From positions 70,831-134,830 of the forward strand of contig JAGFNQ010002297.1 in NCBI GenBank assembly GCA_024364735.1: a DNA stretch of 64,000 nucleotides, written 5' to 3'. Each line of letters opens with the position of its first letter. Within the stretch, counting starts at the first letter, position 1. The notes beneath the pieces were generated by a model. It saw only the letters and a program-made list of their open reading frames with translations. It searched no databases and was not told the DNA's origin. The stretch is from Boesenbergia rotunda (Eukaryota > Streptophyta > Magnoliopsida > Zingiberales > Zingiberaceae). Of the stretch, positions 49,258 through 59,944 are shown in pieces. Position numbers and translations under genes: made by a program.

Positions 49258-52200
49258 TCAGTTTGTGTAGTCATTAGAAAGGCAAACTCCTTCCAAGCAA
49301 GACTTAGTGACGTAAATCCCCGAACGATTAGGCTGACGCAGCATGACTGAGTCACTGCTTAGCATCAAAACTACTTCTGCCATTGATGGTCTGTCTTCGC
49401 TCCCTTCTTGTACGCACAATAGACCAACTTGAAAGCACCTTAATGCTTTAGATATAGTATAAGAATCCCCACTTGATTCAACAAGAAGTTCTGAGCATCT
49501 ACCTTCTTTCCATAGCTTCCATGCCTACAAGTATTTAATTTTTTACACGAAGTTCAACTTTTGATAAGTTATGACAATCTTGAGAAAGATGTCTAGAGGT
49601 GCTCAACCTGTCCTAGTAGATTTTTCGGTTGATCTGCTTGAAAAATATCAGTGCTTCTTTTACCACTCAAGATCTCCAACAGCAAGACCCCAAAGCTGTA
49701 AACATCTGATTTTTCTGAAAAATGTCCTCCCATTGCATATTCCGGAGACATATAACCGCTGTATATGTCGAAAACATTAGCTTATTAAACTAAATTGAAC
49801 AATATTTTATCATCGGTATCAATTGAATGGCATTTACCATGTGCCAATGACTCTATTTGTGCTTCCTTCGGTTTGTCCCACACAGAAAGTCTTTGCTATC
49901 CCAAAGTCTGAAATTTTTGGGTTTAAATCGTGATCGAGGAGAATGTTACTCGCCTTCAAGTCTCTATGAATGATCTTTAGTCGAGAATCTTGATGGAGGT
50001 AAAGGAGGCCTCGAGCAATTCCTAGTATGATGTCAAACCGTGTTGTCCAATTCAGTAATGTGCTCTTACTTTCATCTGTTGAATGTTCAATCTGGATTAG
50101 TCATCAAGAAAAAAAAACCAAAATTCTCTTAAATCAACATATAGAATAGTCATAATTTCAGGACGAACCGAATATGAAAGTATCTAGGCTTTTATTTGGC
50201 ATGTACTCGTAAATCAACATTCTTTCCTCATCCTCAATGCAGCAACCCAGTAGACGAACAAGGTTCCGATGTTGTAGTTTGGCAACGATTAAAACCTCAG
50301 TTTTGAATTCATCTATACCTTGTGCAGAATCTTTAGACAATCTTTTCACAGCAACCTCTTGTCCATCTTCTAGCTTACCCTGGTAGTCTCAGCAAAGGTT
50401 AATGTCACAATAACATTAAACGCATATGTCAACTTACAAATACATAAATATAGGAGGCATTCACCTTGTAAATAAGGCCAAATCCACCAATTCCAACTAT
50501 ATTGTCTCTTGATAATCCATTAGTAGCAGTTCTTATTGAATGCATACTGTATAAAGGCAACTCCAGCTCTGTTTCTTTCGAAGTGGAGGAGGAGTTTACT
50601 ACTTTAACTGGTTCAAAATTTTTCAGAAATAAATTCAATCTCTACATTTAGTGGTTGTTGTATGTACATATGAACAAGATAGAAAATTTGGCAAACAAGT
50701 GATTCAAGAGTAGTTAACATACCGACCTTGCTTCTCTTCAACCTTAAGAACAAACCAACAAATAGTAGCAAAAGGAAACTCAACAGTACTGGAATAATGA
50801 CCGGCATTGCCAGTGATTTCTTCTTTCCTGAACCACTTAGTGAATCTGCAGAGGAAGTTGATATTAGAAAAATCAACCAATACTACACGCACTCTGCAAA
50901 ATGCTTAAGATAGAACTTGATAAAGCTTGAGCATGATCAAAGACAATCAAGTCGGCTGTGTAACTGAACTTTGCTTATCTTGTAAACTGAGATTTCATGA
51001 TGTGAAGAGGAATTTACCTAATTCAGAAGCTGCAAGCCGAATGTATAGATCATTGCCTCCTTGCGGGATCACCCTAATATCCATCAGATCAGCAGGCCAA
51101 GAGACGCACATGTTACCTCTGATCATAGCAAACGCCATGCAAGAACACTTTCTCAAGCACAAAGTTTTGCACTCATCGAGTGTCATGTTGCTAGCTGCAC
51201 TGGCATTGAGAGTGACAGGCAGCTTCACATTTTGCAGATACAAAAAACCATCTGATGAACAATACAGAGGTGACATCCTCACGCAGCCATCTGCATACTC
51301 CCTAAGGTCCCAGTCTTTAGGTGACTTGGGTTTGAAACCCTGCAAGCATTTGCATATAAGCGAATAGTTGGTCGTGCAATATCCATTTGCTCCACACTTG
51401 GCGTAATAATCACAAGGATCTGAGGGAACCGTCCAATAAAGGTCCCATTGGTTGCTCGAATTCGACCAAACAAATCTTTGCAATTGTTCACTTTCATTGA
51501 TAACTGCTCGGCCTAGGAAATTCTTGTCCTGACCTTCAAATGTGTAGTATATCTCATCTTTGTCATCGACATATTGAAACTTAAGAACATTGTTTGAGGA
51601 CATATCAGGACGGCCGCTCCAACGTTGACCATCCCATGGTCCCGTTCGAAAGATTGGAGTGGTTCCTTGCCATGTATAGGCTTCAGGTACTCCGCGAGTT
51701 TCCAAGCCATAGGTGTACTCCCCTGGAGAAGGATCAGACACACTCTTCCATGCTGTGAGATTCCTATTGAGCTTGGCTCTGATGTCCACACCAATCTTCA
51801 TGCCGGGCAAAAAAGTATTGCCAGGATGATCAAAACTTTGCCATAAGATGTTACCCGAAGTGTTTTCAGTCAAGATGAGGTTTCCTGTGTCCAAGAGCCT
51901 GATGAGTGAAGAGTAGCTGCTAGCATTCGATGTGCCAGTCGACCAAACAGTAACATTTGCAGCTTGATCTAGCAGTAACAAATCTCCGGTTGCGGTGAGA
52001 CTCAACAGTCCTGTGGAGGTGTTGAGAGGGATGTCTCTGTTGGCCACCCATACGATAGAGTGGTCAAAGATTTCCTTGAACCATATTCCCAAGTATTTGT
52101 TGCTCGAATTGCTCGGTGTGAAAAATCCCAACTCAAAGATTTCTCCTGCAGAGGTTAAGGTTTGGCCATCCACCAAAGATTTGCCAGGATCCAGTGTGTC

Positions 52201-52824
52201 TGCCATGAATTGTTAGAACAAGAAGTTACTCCAAACAAATATCTTAATCATCAGTCAAACCTTCATGAGATCTAATAAAAAGCTTAATACTTGTATCTGA
52301 TAACATGGTTTGAGTTGTTGGATTTTTCCTTTTGTTATCATCTGTACAACTGACCCACAAAGGTGGAGTAGTTGACTTTCATTTGTTTTGTCACACACTG
52401 TATTATCCTGTGCATTTTGTCAACGCAACTGGTTTCTTTTTCTTACACAGAAAAGGTGAAGAGACTAAATTCTACTGATTTCTTTCTTGCAGAAATGGCA
52501 CAAATCTTGTTAGTTTTAAGTTCAAGCTCTTTCGATTGGAATCTAAGCTGCCTCCAAAATTGATTATCGACACAACAAAACCAATAGAACAGAGGAGGGG
52601 CAGAGAAAGGTGGCAGGTTTTGATGAAAACTATGAAAGAGTTTATATTGAAAACTCTCGAGCAAAAACTCAAACATGTTAAAGACCACAAACAAACTTCG
52701 ACTGCCGAATTTGTTCGAGCAAGAAATCTCTCAAGTTGTAGATTTCATCCTTACCTGTCTGACCAAGAGCTGTCCTAACTCCTGCAAAAACTGTAAGCAC
52801 AATCCAAACCCTGCCGATGAACAT
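49258..52824 (-). CDS. G-type lectin S-receptor-like serine/threonine-protein kinase
   Basis: Plasma-membrane receptor kinase reconstructed from eight exons: 52755-52824, 51018-52199, 50723-50845, 50465-50607, 50169-50379, 49838-50075, 49608-49758, 49258-49524. All introns are GT-AG, phases agree, and the CDS is 2,385 nt (794 residues, stop TGA). Exon 1 encodes a signal peptide (MFIGRVWIVLTVFAGV). Exon 2 has the mannose-binding-type B-lectin domain, the S-locus glycoprotein domain, a Cys-rich EGF-like part (CGANGYC) and a PAN domain. Exon 3 has the membrane span (about 431-450). The kinase has its Gly loop (GIGGFGLIYK, 497-506), Lys518, Glu534, HRDLKASN with Asp615, and DFG with Asp633, so it is an RD kinase predicted active. 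Unusual: GTCGYMSPE where GTYGYM is usual. The family acts in pathogen perception and self-incompatibility; no ligand can be inferred. Exon 4's acceptor (CAG at 50608-50610) is the least certain. Confidence 0.93.
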
Positions 52825-52908
52825 TCTCTCTCTGATCTTTACTCCCTTCTCCACACAAATAGCAAAAGATCTGCACTTTCTGGCTATAGAAGTAGAACAA
52901 GAACCCTC

Positions 52909-52916
52909 CTTTTATC
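52909..52916 (-). promoter_or_regulatory. Candidate TATA box of the receptor kinase gene
   Basis: GATAAAAG on the minus strand, 85 bp upstream of the ATG at 52824. A stronger match, TATATAA, lies further up at 53151-53157. Which one is used cannot be told from sequence. Confidence 0.3.
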
Positions 52917-53049
52917 CAAGCTGGATCTCTTCATTAGAGTAATCTCTTCTGACTTGGTCAAGAATCATAAACATATGAAGAAAGATGATGAAAGCCAAAG
53001 AGGAAAAACGTTAAACAGAACCTGCAATGGAAATTACAAGTGATATGAC

Positions 53050-54875
53050 TTGAAGGCTAAGTTTAGTTAACATGAGTGGTATAGTACAATTTAAACTAGT
53101 CAAGCACTCTGACTAACTTGTGAAAATCTAATAGATTGAATTGAATTGCATTATATAAACTAACACAATAACAACCAAATTTTATCTAATCATATGGATC
53201 ATTCTGTATTTCATTTAGTTGTGATGCACCAAATATGTAATCGATCATAGAGTAGAAGTGAGGTGCCTCAACCATATTATATTTTGTTATTAGCATTTCA
53301 TATTGATTAGTCTCCTGATCTATAGAAACACTACCACATGCATGAAGACTTAGCGAAGTCTTTGTGTTGTCTTGACCAGTCAAACTAGAAACTTCAAGCA
53401 TCATCTCTTGGAGAGTCATTGCATTGTCAAACAAGTTGCACATTTCGTGCTTAAATATAGATAAGTACGATTATTAACAATATTTCTCAGTGAACTTTGA
53501 AAATTATATCGTCACATTCATCCTATCTCTAATTAAATAGTTTTTCTAATGAAAATAAGTAAGACAATTTATTTTTAGGCGAGTTCATTATGAAATATAA
53601 CTTCTTGTGCCATAGAGTTCATTTTACCCTATATGAAAGGAAAAAATCTTAATGAAAACCTCAAAGAATGACGTGACATTTTACATATACACGTTCGATT
53701 ATCGTCCGGACACTATTGGAGGTCTCCGGCCACTGTCCCGAATCAAACTATATCCTGGGAGGCACTGTGAATCCGTCGGGATCGCTGTATGTAAAATATC
53801 ACTTCATTTTTGAAGTTTTCCTTAATATTTTTCTCTGAGCATATCATTTTTCTTTAAAATATTACAATCTACCCTCCATGACTAATGCATCAACGAAGTC
53901 TTCACATGTGTAATGCAGTGGTAACTCAGTCAGGGGATTAACCAATAAGAATATCAAAATTCGAATTTCACTTGGGACAAATATTTTAGAGGTTGGACTC
54001 TAAATGTATATAAGTTATACTCCAGATTTATCCAATAGATAAATTTGTCAAACAAGTTGCAATATAAGAAAAGAGGATTATGAATCTCTCCTTTTTATGT
54101 GGAGCAGAATGATTAAGAGGACAATATTTCTGAGTGAGACTTTGAAAATTGAATTATGGACGCATATTCTATTACTTAAGTCTATATTGTCACATTTATA
54201 CTATGACTAATTAAATAATTTGTTTAATGAAAATAAGTAGGACAATATATTTTTAGATGAGTTCATTATGAAATATAACTTCTTGTGCCATAGAGTTCAT
54301 TTTACTCTCTATGATATTTTAAAATATTACAGTATGTAAATTGATACGAGCTCAACTGATGATAATATAACCTTTTAAATTTTAAGAAAGCATAACTTTT
54401 TATTCAAAACTTAGAATCATGCTCCGTCAATAATCACGTGTATAGAATTTAAAAATTTATATTTGTTACGGTGACCGTCAAGTATTAGCTCCAAATTCTA
54501 TCGTTTAAACCTTTTTTAGAGCCTTGTTACTATTTTTGATATTTTGCATTTTTAGGCAATTTAGGGTATTCTTGATATTTATAGGAGAGAATTTGTCCTA
54601 ATCTGCATCTTCTTGTAAGTTACAATTGTTCACTTTCCTTTTTAGATAAAAAATTTATTTCCTTTCTTTACAATATTAGAATAAGATTTGTTAATTGTAA
54701 TTTCTTTCCTATATTTGGGTCTTAGGTTGTGGTCTATATAAGAGTCATATGTAGATGTTAAGGGATGATCCTTGATTGATAAAAAAAAATTCTTATTGTG
54801 GTAAATCTCATAAAGCGACGTATTTATCTTCATTTTAGGAGGATCCTCTATTTATTTTTTCCTCCACCTTCCTTT
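53050..54875. other. Intergenic, decayed repeats
   Basis: AT-rich DNA without a supportable gene. 53860-54310 is related in order to 61315-61500 plus 62195-62347 (GCATCAA, GTGGTAA, AATTTCAC, GTCAAACAAGTTG, TTTTATGTGGAGCA blocks), so both are copies of one low-copy repeat. TTTTTAGGCGAGTTCATTATG occurs twice (53570 and 54250). Confidence 0.55.
53910..54010 (+). mobile_element. Possible tRNA-derived SINE head
   Basis: GCAGTGGTAACTCAG (A-box-like, 53915-53929) and ATTCGAATTT (B-box-like, 53959-53968), 44 nt apart. A more decayed copy lies at 61360-61410. Both sit inside a longer shared repeat, so the SINE limits are unclear. Confidence 0.3.
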
Positions 54876-54880
54876 CTCGA

Positions 54881-56028
54881 TGATCCTGTCGACAAGCGAA
54901 GACCGGTTCTTAATCGGATGACTCGGTCTGACCAAGACGACCCGGTCTGCTGTAGCACGTGGGGTCGGACTCGGGCTCAAATAGGGCTCAGACTCAAGTC
55001 ACTCGGCTCGGACCAAAGTGGAGTTCACAAAGTGGTGGTGCGGTTGCAAAGTGGCAGCAATCCCCTCTTTGAAGCCCCAAGGGGGGTTTATATAGGGGAA
55101 GGAAAGCCCCCTGCCATGTCAGGGATGTCCTGTCGCATTAAGGATGAGTCAGTTGTCAGACTATATAACTGACAGCTTTGGTAGCTCTATGAGGCTGACA
55201 CAACCGCCTGACAGTCTGTCTAGGTTGTCCCCTCTGACCCCATTAATGTTGGCGGCTCTGTCAGGTTATGAGTATGTCGAAAATCCTCTTCTAACAATGG
55301 GGAGATTCGGATGATGTTTACTGCTGCTGCGACCCTTCACTCACTCTAGGGTCGGCCACCCTGAGTCTGTCACCCTGGGTTAGCCACCCTGGGTCGGCCA
55401 TCTTAGGTCTGTCACTCTGGGTCGGCCACTCTGGATCGGCCACCCTGTCACTCTGGGTCAGCCACTATGGGTCGGCCACCCTGCCAGTCGGGGTCGGCCA
55501 GTCGGCCAGTCGGCCAGTCGGGGTCGGCCAGTCGGGGTCGGCCAGTCGGCCACTCGGGGTCGGCCACTCGGCCAGTCGAGGTCGGCCACCCTGTCACTCT
55601 GGGTCGGCCACCCTGTCACTCTGGGTCGGCCCCCTTGTCACTCTGGGTCGACCACTCTAGGTCGACCACCCTGCCAGTCGGGGTCGGCCACCCTGGGTCT
55701 GTCACTCTAGGTGACCCCGACCAGGAGACCCCGCCTGGGAGGCCTATTGCTTACGGAACACTCATGAAGAGATCTGACAAAACGCTTCTTCTTTATCCCA
55801 ACTAGACTTTCCCAACAGGTGATCCCCGACCGCTAAAGTCCTTGGCCGGGTACGTCTGCTCGGGTGCCACTGATTGGGCCCCGTCTCAAGTTGCTTCGAA
55901 TCCTGATCCTCTTAGCCAGATTAGTATCTAGAGCCCTAATCTGATACTGAACCCGACCCACTTTGTCTGACCAAGACCCAATCCGACCGGGCCCCTAATC
56001 AGCTCCAAAAACTTACCCGACCGGATCA
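54881..56028 (-). repeat. 3' LTR of the Tat-like element
   Basis: 1,148 bp. 55320-55720 is a low-complexity array of GGGTCGGCCA and CAGTCGGCCA units whose copy number differs from the partner LTR (59260-59610). Confidence 0.92.
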
Positions 56029-56589
56029 CAAGCCTCCCCTTCAAGTCTAGTCGAAGGAGGCGTAAAGTCCGACTGACTAGGCTGCTTGCCCGATCGGATA
56101 AACCCTACTTTCGCACCCCTGACCCTCATTACGGCCTCAAGATCTTTATCCTTAAATGTCGAGTCCCCTGTCAAGCAGCCATCAATGCATCTGCCACACG
56201 TTTATCTCCCCGGATCACATATCTCCCCTTCAAGTCTAGTCGAAGGAGGTGCGAGTCTGACTAACTAGACTAAATCTAGTGGTTTGACTTATTCCACCCG
56301 TACTTTCCATCCTGGAATTAGGTTGGAATGGATCTCCCTTGATAGAAGAACAACCAATCAGAAGTCACGGGTTGGATTTTACCCAGTAATCAATATTTCA
56401 TCCCTCAGAATGTCGCCGCTAGAGTATTTAGTTATGTCAAGCGAGCAATTGGATCGTGTTGGACGAGTAACAAATCTGTGTATGGCAAACCACTAAGCAT
56501 TTTTGCCGAACCAAGCAAATGGTTGCGGGTGCCACGCATGTGGTATAGAGATGAGTAAACGACTAAGCAATGGCTAAGCAGGCAAGCAA

Positions 56590-56815
56590 CTGAGTAGAGT
56601 GACTAATTGCCTTGCAAGTGGTAGAGTGCCGAGCAAAGCGACTGAGTAGCTAAGTGCCGAGTAGAGCGGCTGAGTAGCTGAGTGCCGAGCAGAGCAGCTG
56701 AGTAGCTGAGTGCCGAGCAGAGCGGCTAGGTAGATGAATGCCGAGCAGAGCGGCTAAGTAGATGAATGCCGAGCAGAGCGGCTGGGTGCCGAGCAAAGTG
56801 GCTGAGTAGCTAAGG
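56590..56815 (+). repeat. Short tandem array GCCGAGCAGAGCGGCTGAGTA
   Basis: About seven imperfect units of 25 to 30 bp (GAGTAGCTGAGTGCCGAGC and variants). Non-coding, in the 3' internal region of the Tat-like element. Confidence 0.75.
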
Positions 56816-56935
56816 CGTGTGAGCAATCACCTTTATAACTTGTTGAAGAGCAAGTGTCTCAATGTCGCTCGGGAGACCTTTATGGAGCGTGGGCAGCCAC
56901 GTCCGGTCTGCCGCGAGGTCGATGGTTGTAGGGGA

Positions 56936-57700
56936 GCATGCCCATTTATAACTTGCAAAGGCAGGAGTCTGGACACCGTCTGACTTATCCTGACCGAGCG
57001 TGGAACGTCACGCCCGACCGGGCCCGACCGAACGTGGAACGCCACGCCCGATCGGCGCCGAGTCCGGTGGGTGCGTGGGAGCATGCCCACTTATAACTTG
57101 CCAGAGCAAGAGTCTGGACACCGTCTGGCTTACCCTAACCGAGCGTGGAACGCCACGCCCGACCGGGCCCGACCGAACGTAGAACGCCACGCCCAATCAG
57201 CGCCAAGTCCGGTGGGTGCGTGGGAGCATGCCCACTTATAACTTCCCTTATCAAGAGTCTGGACACCGTCCGGCTTACCCTGACCGAGTGTGGACTGCCA
57301 CGCCCGACCGGGCCCGACCGAACGTGGAACGCCACGCCAGATCGGCGCCGAGTCCGGTGGGTGCGTGTGAGCATGCCCACTTATAACTTGCATTAGCAAG
57401 AGTCTGGACACCGTCCGGCTTACCCTGACCGAGCGTGGACTGCCACGCCCGACCGGGCCCGACCGAACGTGGAATGCCACGCCCGATCGGCGCCGAGTCC
57501 GGTGGGTGCGTGGGAGCATGCCCACTTATAACTTGCAAGAGCAAGAGTCTGGACACCGTCTGGCTTACCCTGCCAAACGTGGAGAGCCACGCCCGATCGG
57601 GCCTGACCGAACGTGGAGGGCCACGCTCGTCCGGCGCCGAGTCCGGTGGGTGCGTGGGAACATGCCCACTTATAACCTGCAAGAGCTGCCTTTTAGATGC
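56936..57700 (+). repeat. 145-bp tandem array in the Tat-like element
   Basis: The landmark GCATGCCCACTTATAACTT recurs at 56936, 57081, 57226, 57371 and 57516, exactly 145 bp apart, and again at 57660 (144 bp). Each unit also carries a direct repeat of CGACCGAACGTGGAACGCCA. Open frames on both strands here are by-products of the array. Confidence 0.92.
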
Positions 57701-57767
57701 CTTGAGTTTCACTATCATGTTCACGTGATACAATTACAAGGGTCACTCAACTCAACTTTCCTCACGA

Positions 57768-57895
57768 TACAATTTTAAGTGTGTTGCACTCCAAGGCCTT
57801 CCCAACTTCTTTCCTTGGGCATCTTGCAAATAATAAGCTCCTGACCCCAACTTCTCAATCGCCAGGAAGGGTTCTCCCCCTTAGGGCTTTAGCTT
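57768..57895 (-). pseudogene. Integrase C-terminal remnant of the Tat-like element
   Basis: The minus strand reads FLAIEKLGSGAYYLQDAQGK, then RPWSATHLKLYR, the usual last residues of Gypsy integrases in the Tat group. One in-frame TAA is at 57881-57883. The remnant marks where pol ended before its replacement. Confidence 0.75.
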
Positions 57896-57902
57896 GCTCC
57901 CC

Positions 57903-58194
57903 TCCCCGACTGCTTTGACTCTTTTCCACTATGATGTGAGCCTATCGCTGGAGTTAGTATCTCGAGTCACCAATAGGAACATTATCACCGAGCTTGTCAA
58001 GTTGGGCAAGGATAATGCCTTGGGAATGCGAATGTCAACTTATAATGGAAGGATGAGCCTATACACGGTTGGTGCTTCTCCTTTTGAGTCAGAGGAGTTC
58101 ACGGTTTCGTTGCCTCAAGAAGTCATTCAAGCCCTTGATATTGTTCTCAAGGAGTCTCCTTATGTCAGGTATACTTCAGTAGGACGTTCTTTTG
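57903..58194 (+). pseudogene. Captured ARGONAUTE N-terminal fragment
   Basis: The plus frame is open across the insert without an ATG. It reads LFHYDVSLSLELVSRVTNRN, then YNGRMSLYTVGASPFESEEF, then QALDIVLKES with VGRSF. This is the N domain and the start of linker 1 of plant ARGONAUTE proteins, AGO1/AGO5/AGO10 type. Around 45 residues expected between the EEF block and the ALDIVL block are absent, yet the frame is kept. It starts close to the integrase remnant and ends next to the truncated gag at about 58195, antisense to both. Without PAZ, MID or PIWI domains it cannot act as an ARGONAUTE. Most likely a gene capture by the element; a chance match is unlikely given the ordered motifs. Confidence 0.85.
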
Positions 58195-58751
58195 AAGTCG
58201 ACCAACTCTCGCACAGACCCCTCCGGGAGTCTGTCGAACCAGCGCTGAGCGGGACCTGCTAGGGTGGTCAGGAACGCTCGGCACCTGATACTATTCGTGT
58301 ACTGATGCAGCAAGGCTTCATCCTCGGACTTCATCAGGTGTTCCTCTAGATCTGTAGCTCCTTCATATTCCAGAATGGACAAGAGCCGGAAATGCTTGGG
58401 GACTGGATCTTGCAGAACTTGACTAGAGAAGGGGAATCCAGTGCGCTCGGTCGGAGCTTGGATAATTGGAGCCTTCCCTTTGTTGATTCTTGCTTGGCTG
58501 GAAGAGACTTCCACTGGGTTGGACAATCCCGCACCCTCAGATGGGTCGAAGAGCGCTTGATGGAAGTTAGGGCTCTCACCAAGGCGAACTCCACCTTCTG
58601 TGCCAACGCGAGCTGCCGGCTCGGAAGGACCCTCCTGAGTCGGGTGAGCGACAGTCTTCTGCTCTGCTGCCAGCTTCTGAGCTCTGGCGGTTATCAGCAA
58701 CTCAAGGTCTTCTTGCGAAAGTGTCACGGTCACCCGGTTGGAATCACTCAT
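58176..58751 (-). CDS. Truncated Gag of the Tat-like element
   Basis: This 191-residue frame starts at MSDSNRVTVTLSQEDLELL, 23 nt downstream of the primer-binding site. It has an N-terminal coiled-coil-like part, a variable Pro/Ser-rich linker, and then the conserved capsid core (YEGATDLEEHL, TNSIRCRAFLTTLAGPAQRW). It breaks off after LPEGSVRELVD, where the ARGONAUTE insert begins, and ends with six residues read from the insert's antisense strand. The rest of the capsid and the zinc knuckle are lost. Particle assembly would have to come from a relative. Confidence 0.85.
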   Translation of the reverse strand: MSDSNRVTVTLSQEDLELLITARAQKLAAEQKTVAHPTQEGPSEPAARVGTEGGVRLGESPNFHQALFDPSEGAGLSNPVEVSSSQARINKGKAPIIQAPTERTGFPFSSQVLQDPVPKHFRLLSILEYEGATDLEEHLMKSEDEALLHQYTNSIRCRAFLTTLAGPAQRWFDRLPEGSVRELVDFKRTSY

Positions 58752-58773
58752 CTTCGTCTTTCGATCAGGCAGA

Positions 58774-58791
58774 TTCCCACAGACGGCGCCA
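58774..58791 (-). other. Primer-binding site of the Tat-like element
   Basis: TGGCGCCGTCTGTGGGAA on the minus strand, four bases from the 5' LTR end; the motif typical of Tat/RIRE2-type elements (tRNA-Arg type). Confidence 0.85.
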
Positions 58792-58795
58792 AATT

Positions 58796-59915
58796 TGATC
58801 CTGTCGACAAGCGAAGACCGGTTCTCACTCGGACGACTCGGTCTAACCAAGATGACCCGATCTGCGGAGACTCGGGGGGTCGGACTCGGGCTCGAATGAG
58901 GACAAGGCTCAAGTCACTCGGCTCGGACCGAAATGAAGCTCACGAAGTGGTGGTGTGGTTGCAAAATGGCAGTGATCCCCTCTTTGAAGCCCCAAGGGGG
59001 GTTTATATAGGGGAAGGAAAGCCCCCTGCCATGTCAGGGATGTCCTGTCTCATTAAGGATGAGTCAGTTGTCAGACTGTATAACTGGCAGCTTTGGTAGC
59101 TCTATGAGGCTGACACAGCCGCCTGACAGTCTGTCTAGGTTGTCCCCTCTGACCCCATTAATGTTGGCGGCTCTGTCAGGTTATGAGTATGTCGAAAATC
59201 CTCTTCTGACAATGGGGAGATTCGGATGATGTTTACTGCTGCTGCGACCCTTCACTCACTCTAGGGTCGGCCACCCTGAGTCTGTCACCCTGGGTCAGCC
59301 ACCCTGAGTCGGCCATCTTAAGTCTGTCACTCTGGGTCGGCCACCCTGCCAGTCGGGGTCGGCCACCCTGCCAGTCGGGGTCGGCCAGTCGGCCAGTCGG
59401 GGTCGGCCAGTCGGCCACTCGGGGTCGGCCACTCGGCCAGTCGAGGTCGGCCACCCTGTCACTCTGGGTCGGCCACCCTATCACTCTGGGTCGACCCCCT
59501 TGTCACTCTGGGTCGACCACTCTAGGTCGACCACCCTGCCAGTCGGGGTCGGCCACTCGGCCAGTCGGGGTCGGCCACCCTGGGTCTGTCACTCTGGGTG
59601 ACCCCGACCGGGAGACCCCGCCTGGGAGACCTATTGCTTACGGAACACTCATGAAGAGATCTGACAAAACGCTTCTGCTTTATCCCAACTAGGCTTTCCC
59701 TACAGGTTATCCTCGACCGCTAAAGTCCTCGGTCGGGTACGTCTGCTCGGGTGCCACTGATTGGGCCCCGTTTCAAGTTGCTTCGAATCCTGATCCTCTT
59801 AGCCAGATTAGTATCTAGCGCACTAATCCGATACTGAACCCGACCCACTTTGTCTGACCCAGACTCAATCCGACCGGGCCCCTGATCAGCTCCAAAAACT
59901 TACCCGACCAGATCA
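58796..59915 (-). repeat. 5' LTR of the Tat-like element
   Basis: 1,120 bp, near-identical to 54881-56028 apart from substitutions and the copy number of the GGTCGGCCA array. Confidence 0.92.
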
Positions 59916-59944
59916 CTCGATAATCTGCAAGATAATCGCTATCC

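Larger units (their letters stand above)
54881..59915 (-). mobile_element. Complete non-autonomous Tat-like Gypsy element carrying an ARGONAUTE fragment
   Basis: Two LTRs (54881-56028 and 58796-59915) with TGATC/GATCA ends and a perfect TSD CTCGA (54876-54880, 59916-59920). Read on the minus strand: 5' LTR, primer-binding site, gag start, an antisense ARGONAUTE-like insert, the last codons of integrase, a 145-bp tandem array, a polypurine tract (GAAGGGGAGGCTTG before 56028) and the 3' LTR. Protease, RT, RNase H and the integrase core are absent. Intact ends, primer site and purine tract mean it could be mobilised by a full-length relative. Confidence 0.92.

Noticed and set aside
52536..53043. 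Plus-strand ORFs of 80 and 122 codons
   Set aside because: They overlap the signal-peptide exon and first intron of the receptor kinase on the opposite strand; no recognisable motif.
53186..53443. 85-codon minus-strand ORF beginning MCNLFDNAMT
   Set aside because: Its first codons fall in repeat sequence also found at about 62205-62240; no known domain and no promoter or splice support.
55467..55805. 112-codon ORF rich in SGSASRPVG
   Set aside because: Reads through the GGTCGGCCA low-complexity array in the LTR; the partner LTR does not keep the same frame.
57130..57733. Several long Pro/Gly/Arg-rich ORFs on both strands
   Set aside because: Products of the GC-rich 145-bp tandem array; the period is not a multiple of three, so frames shift at every unit.
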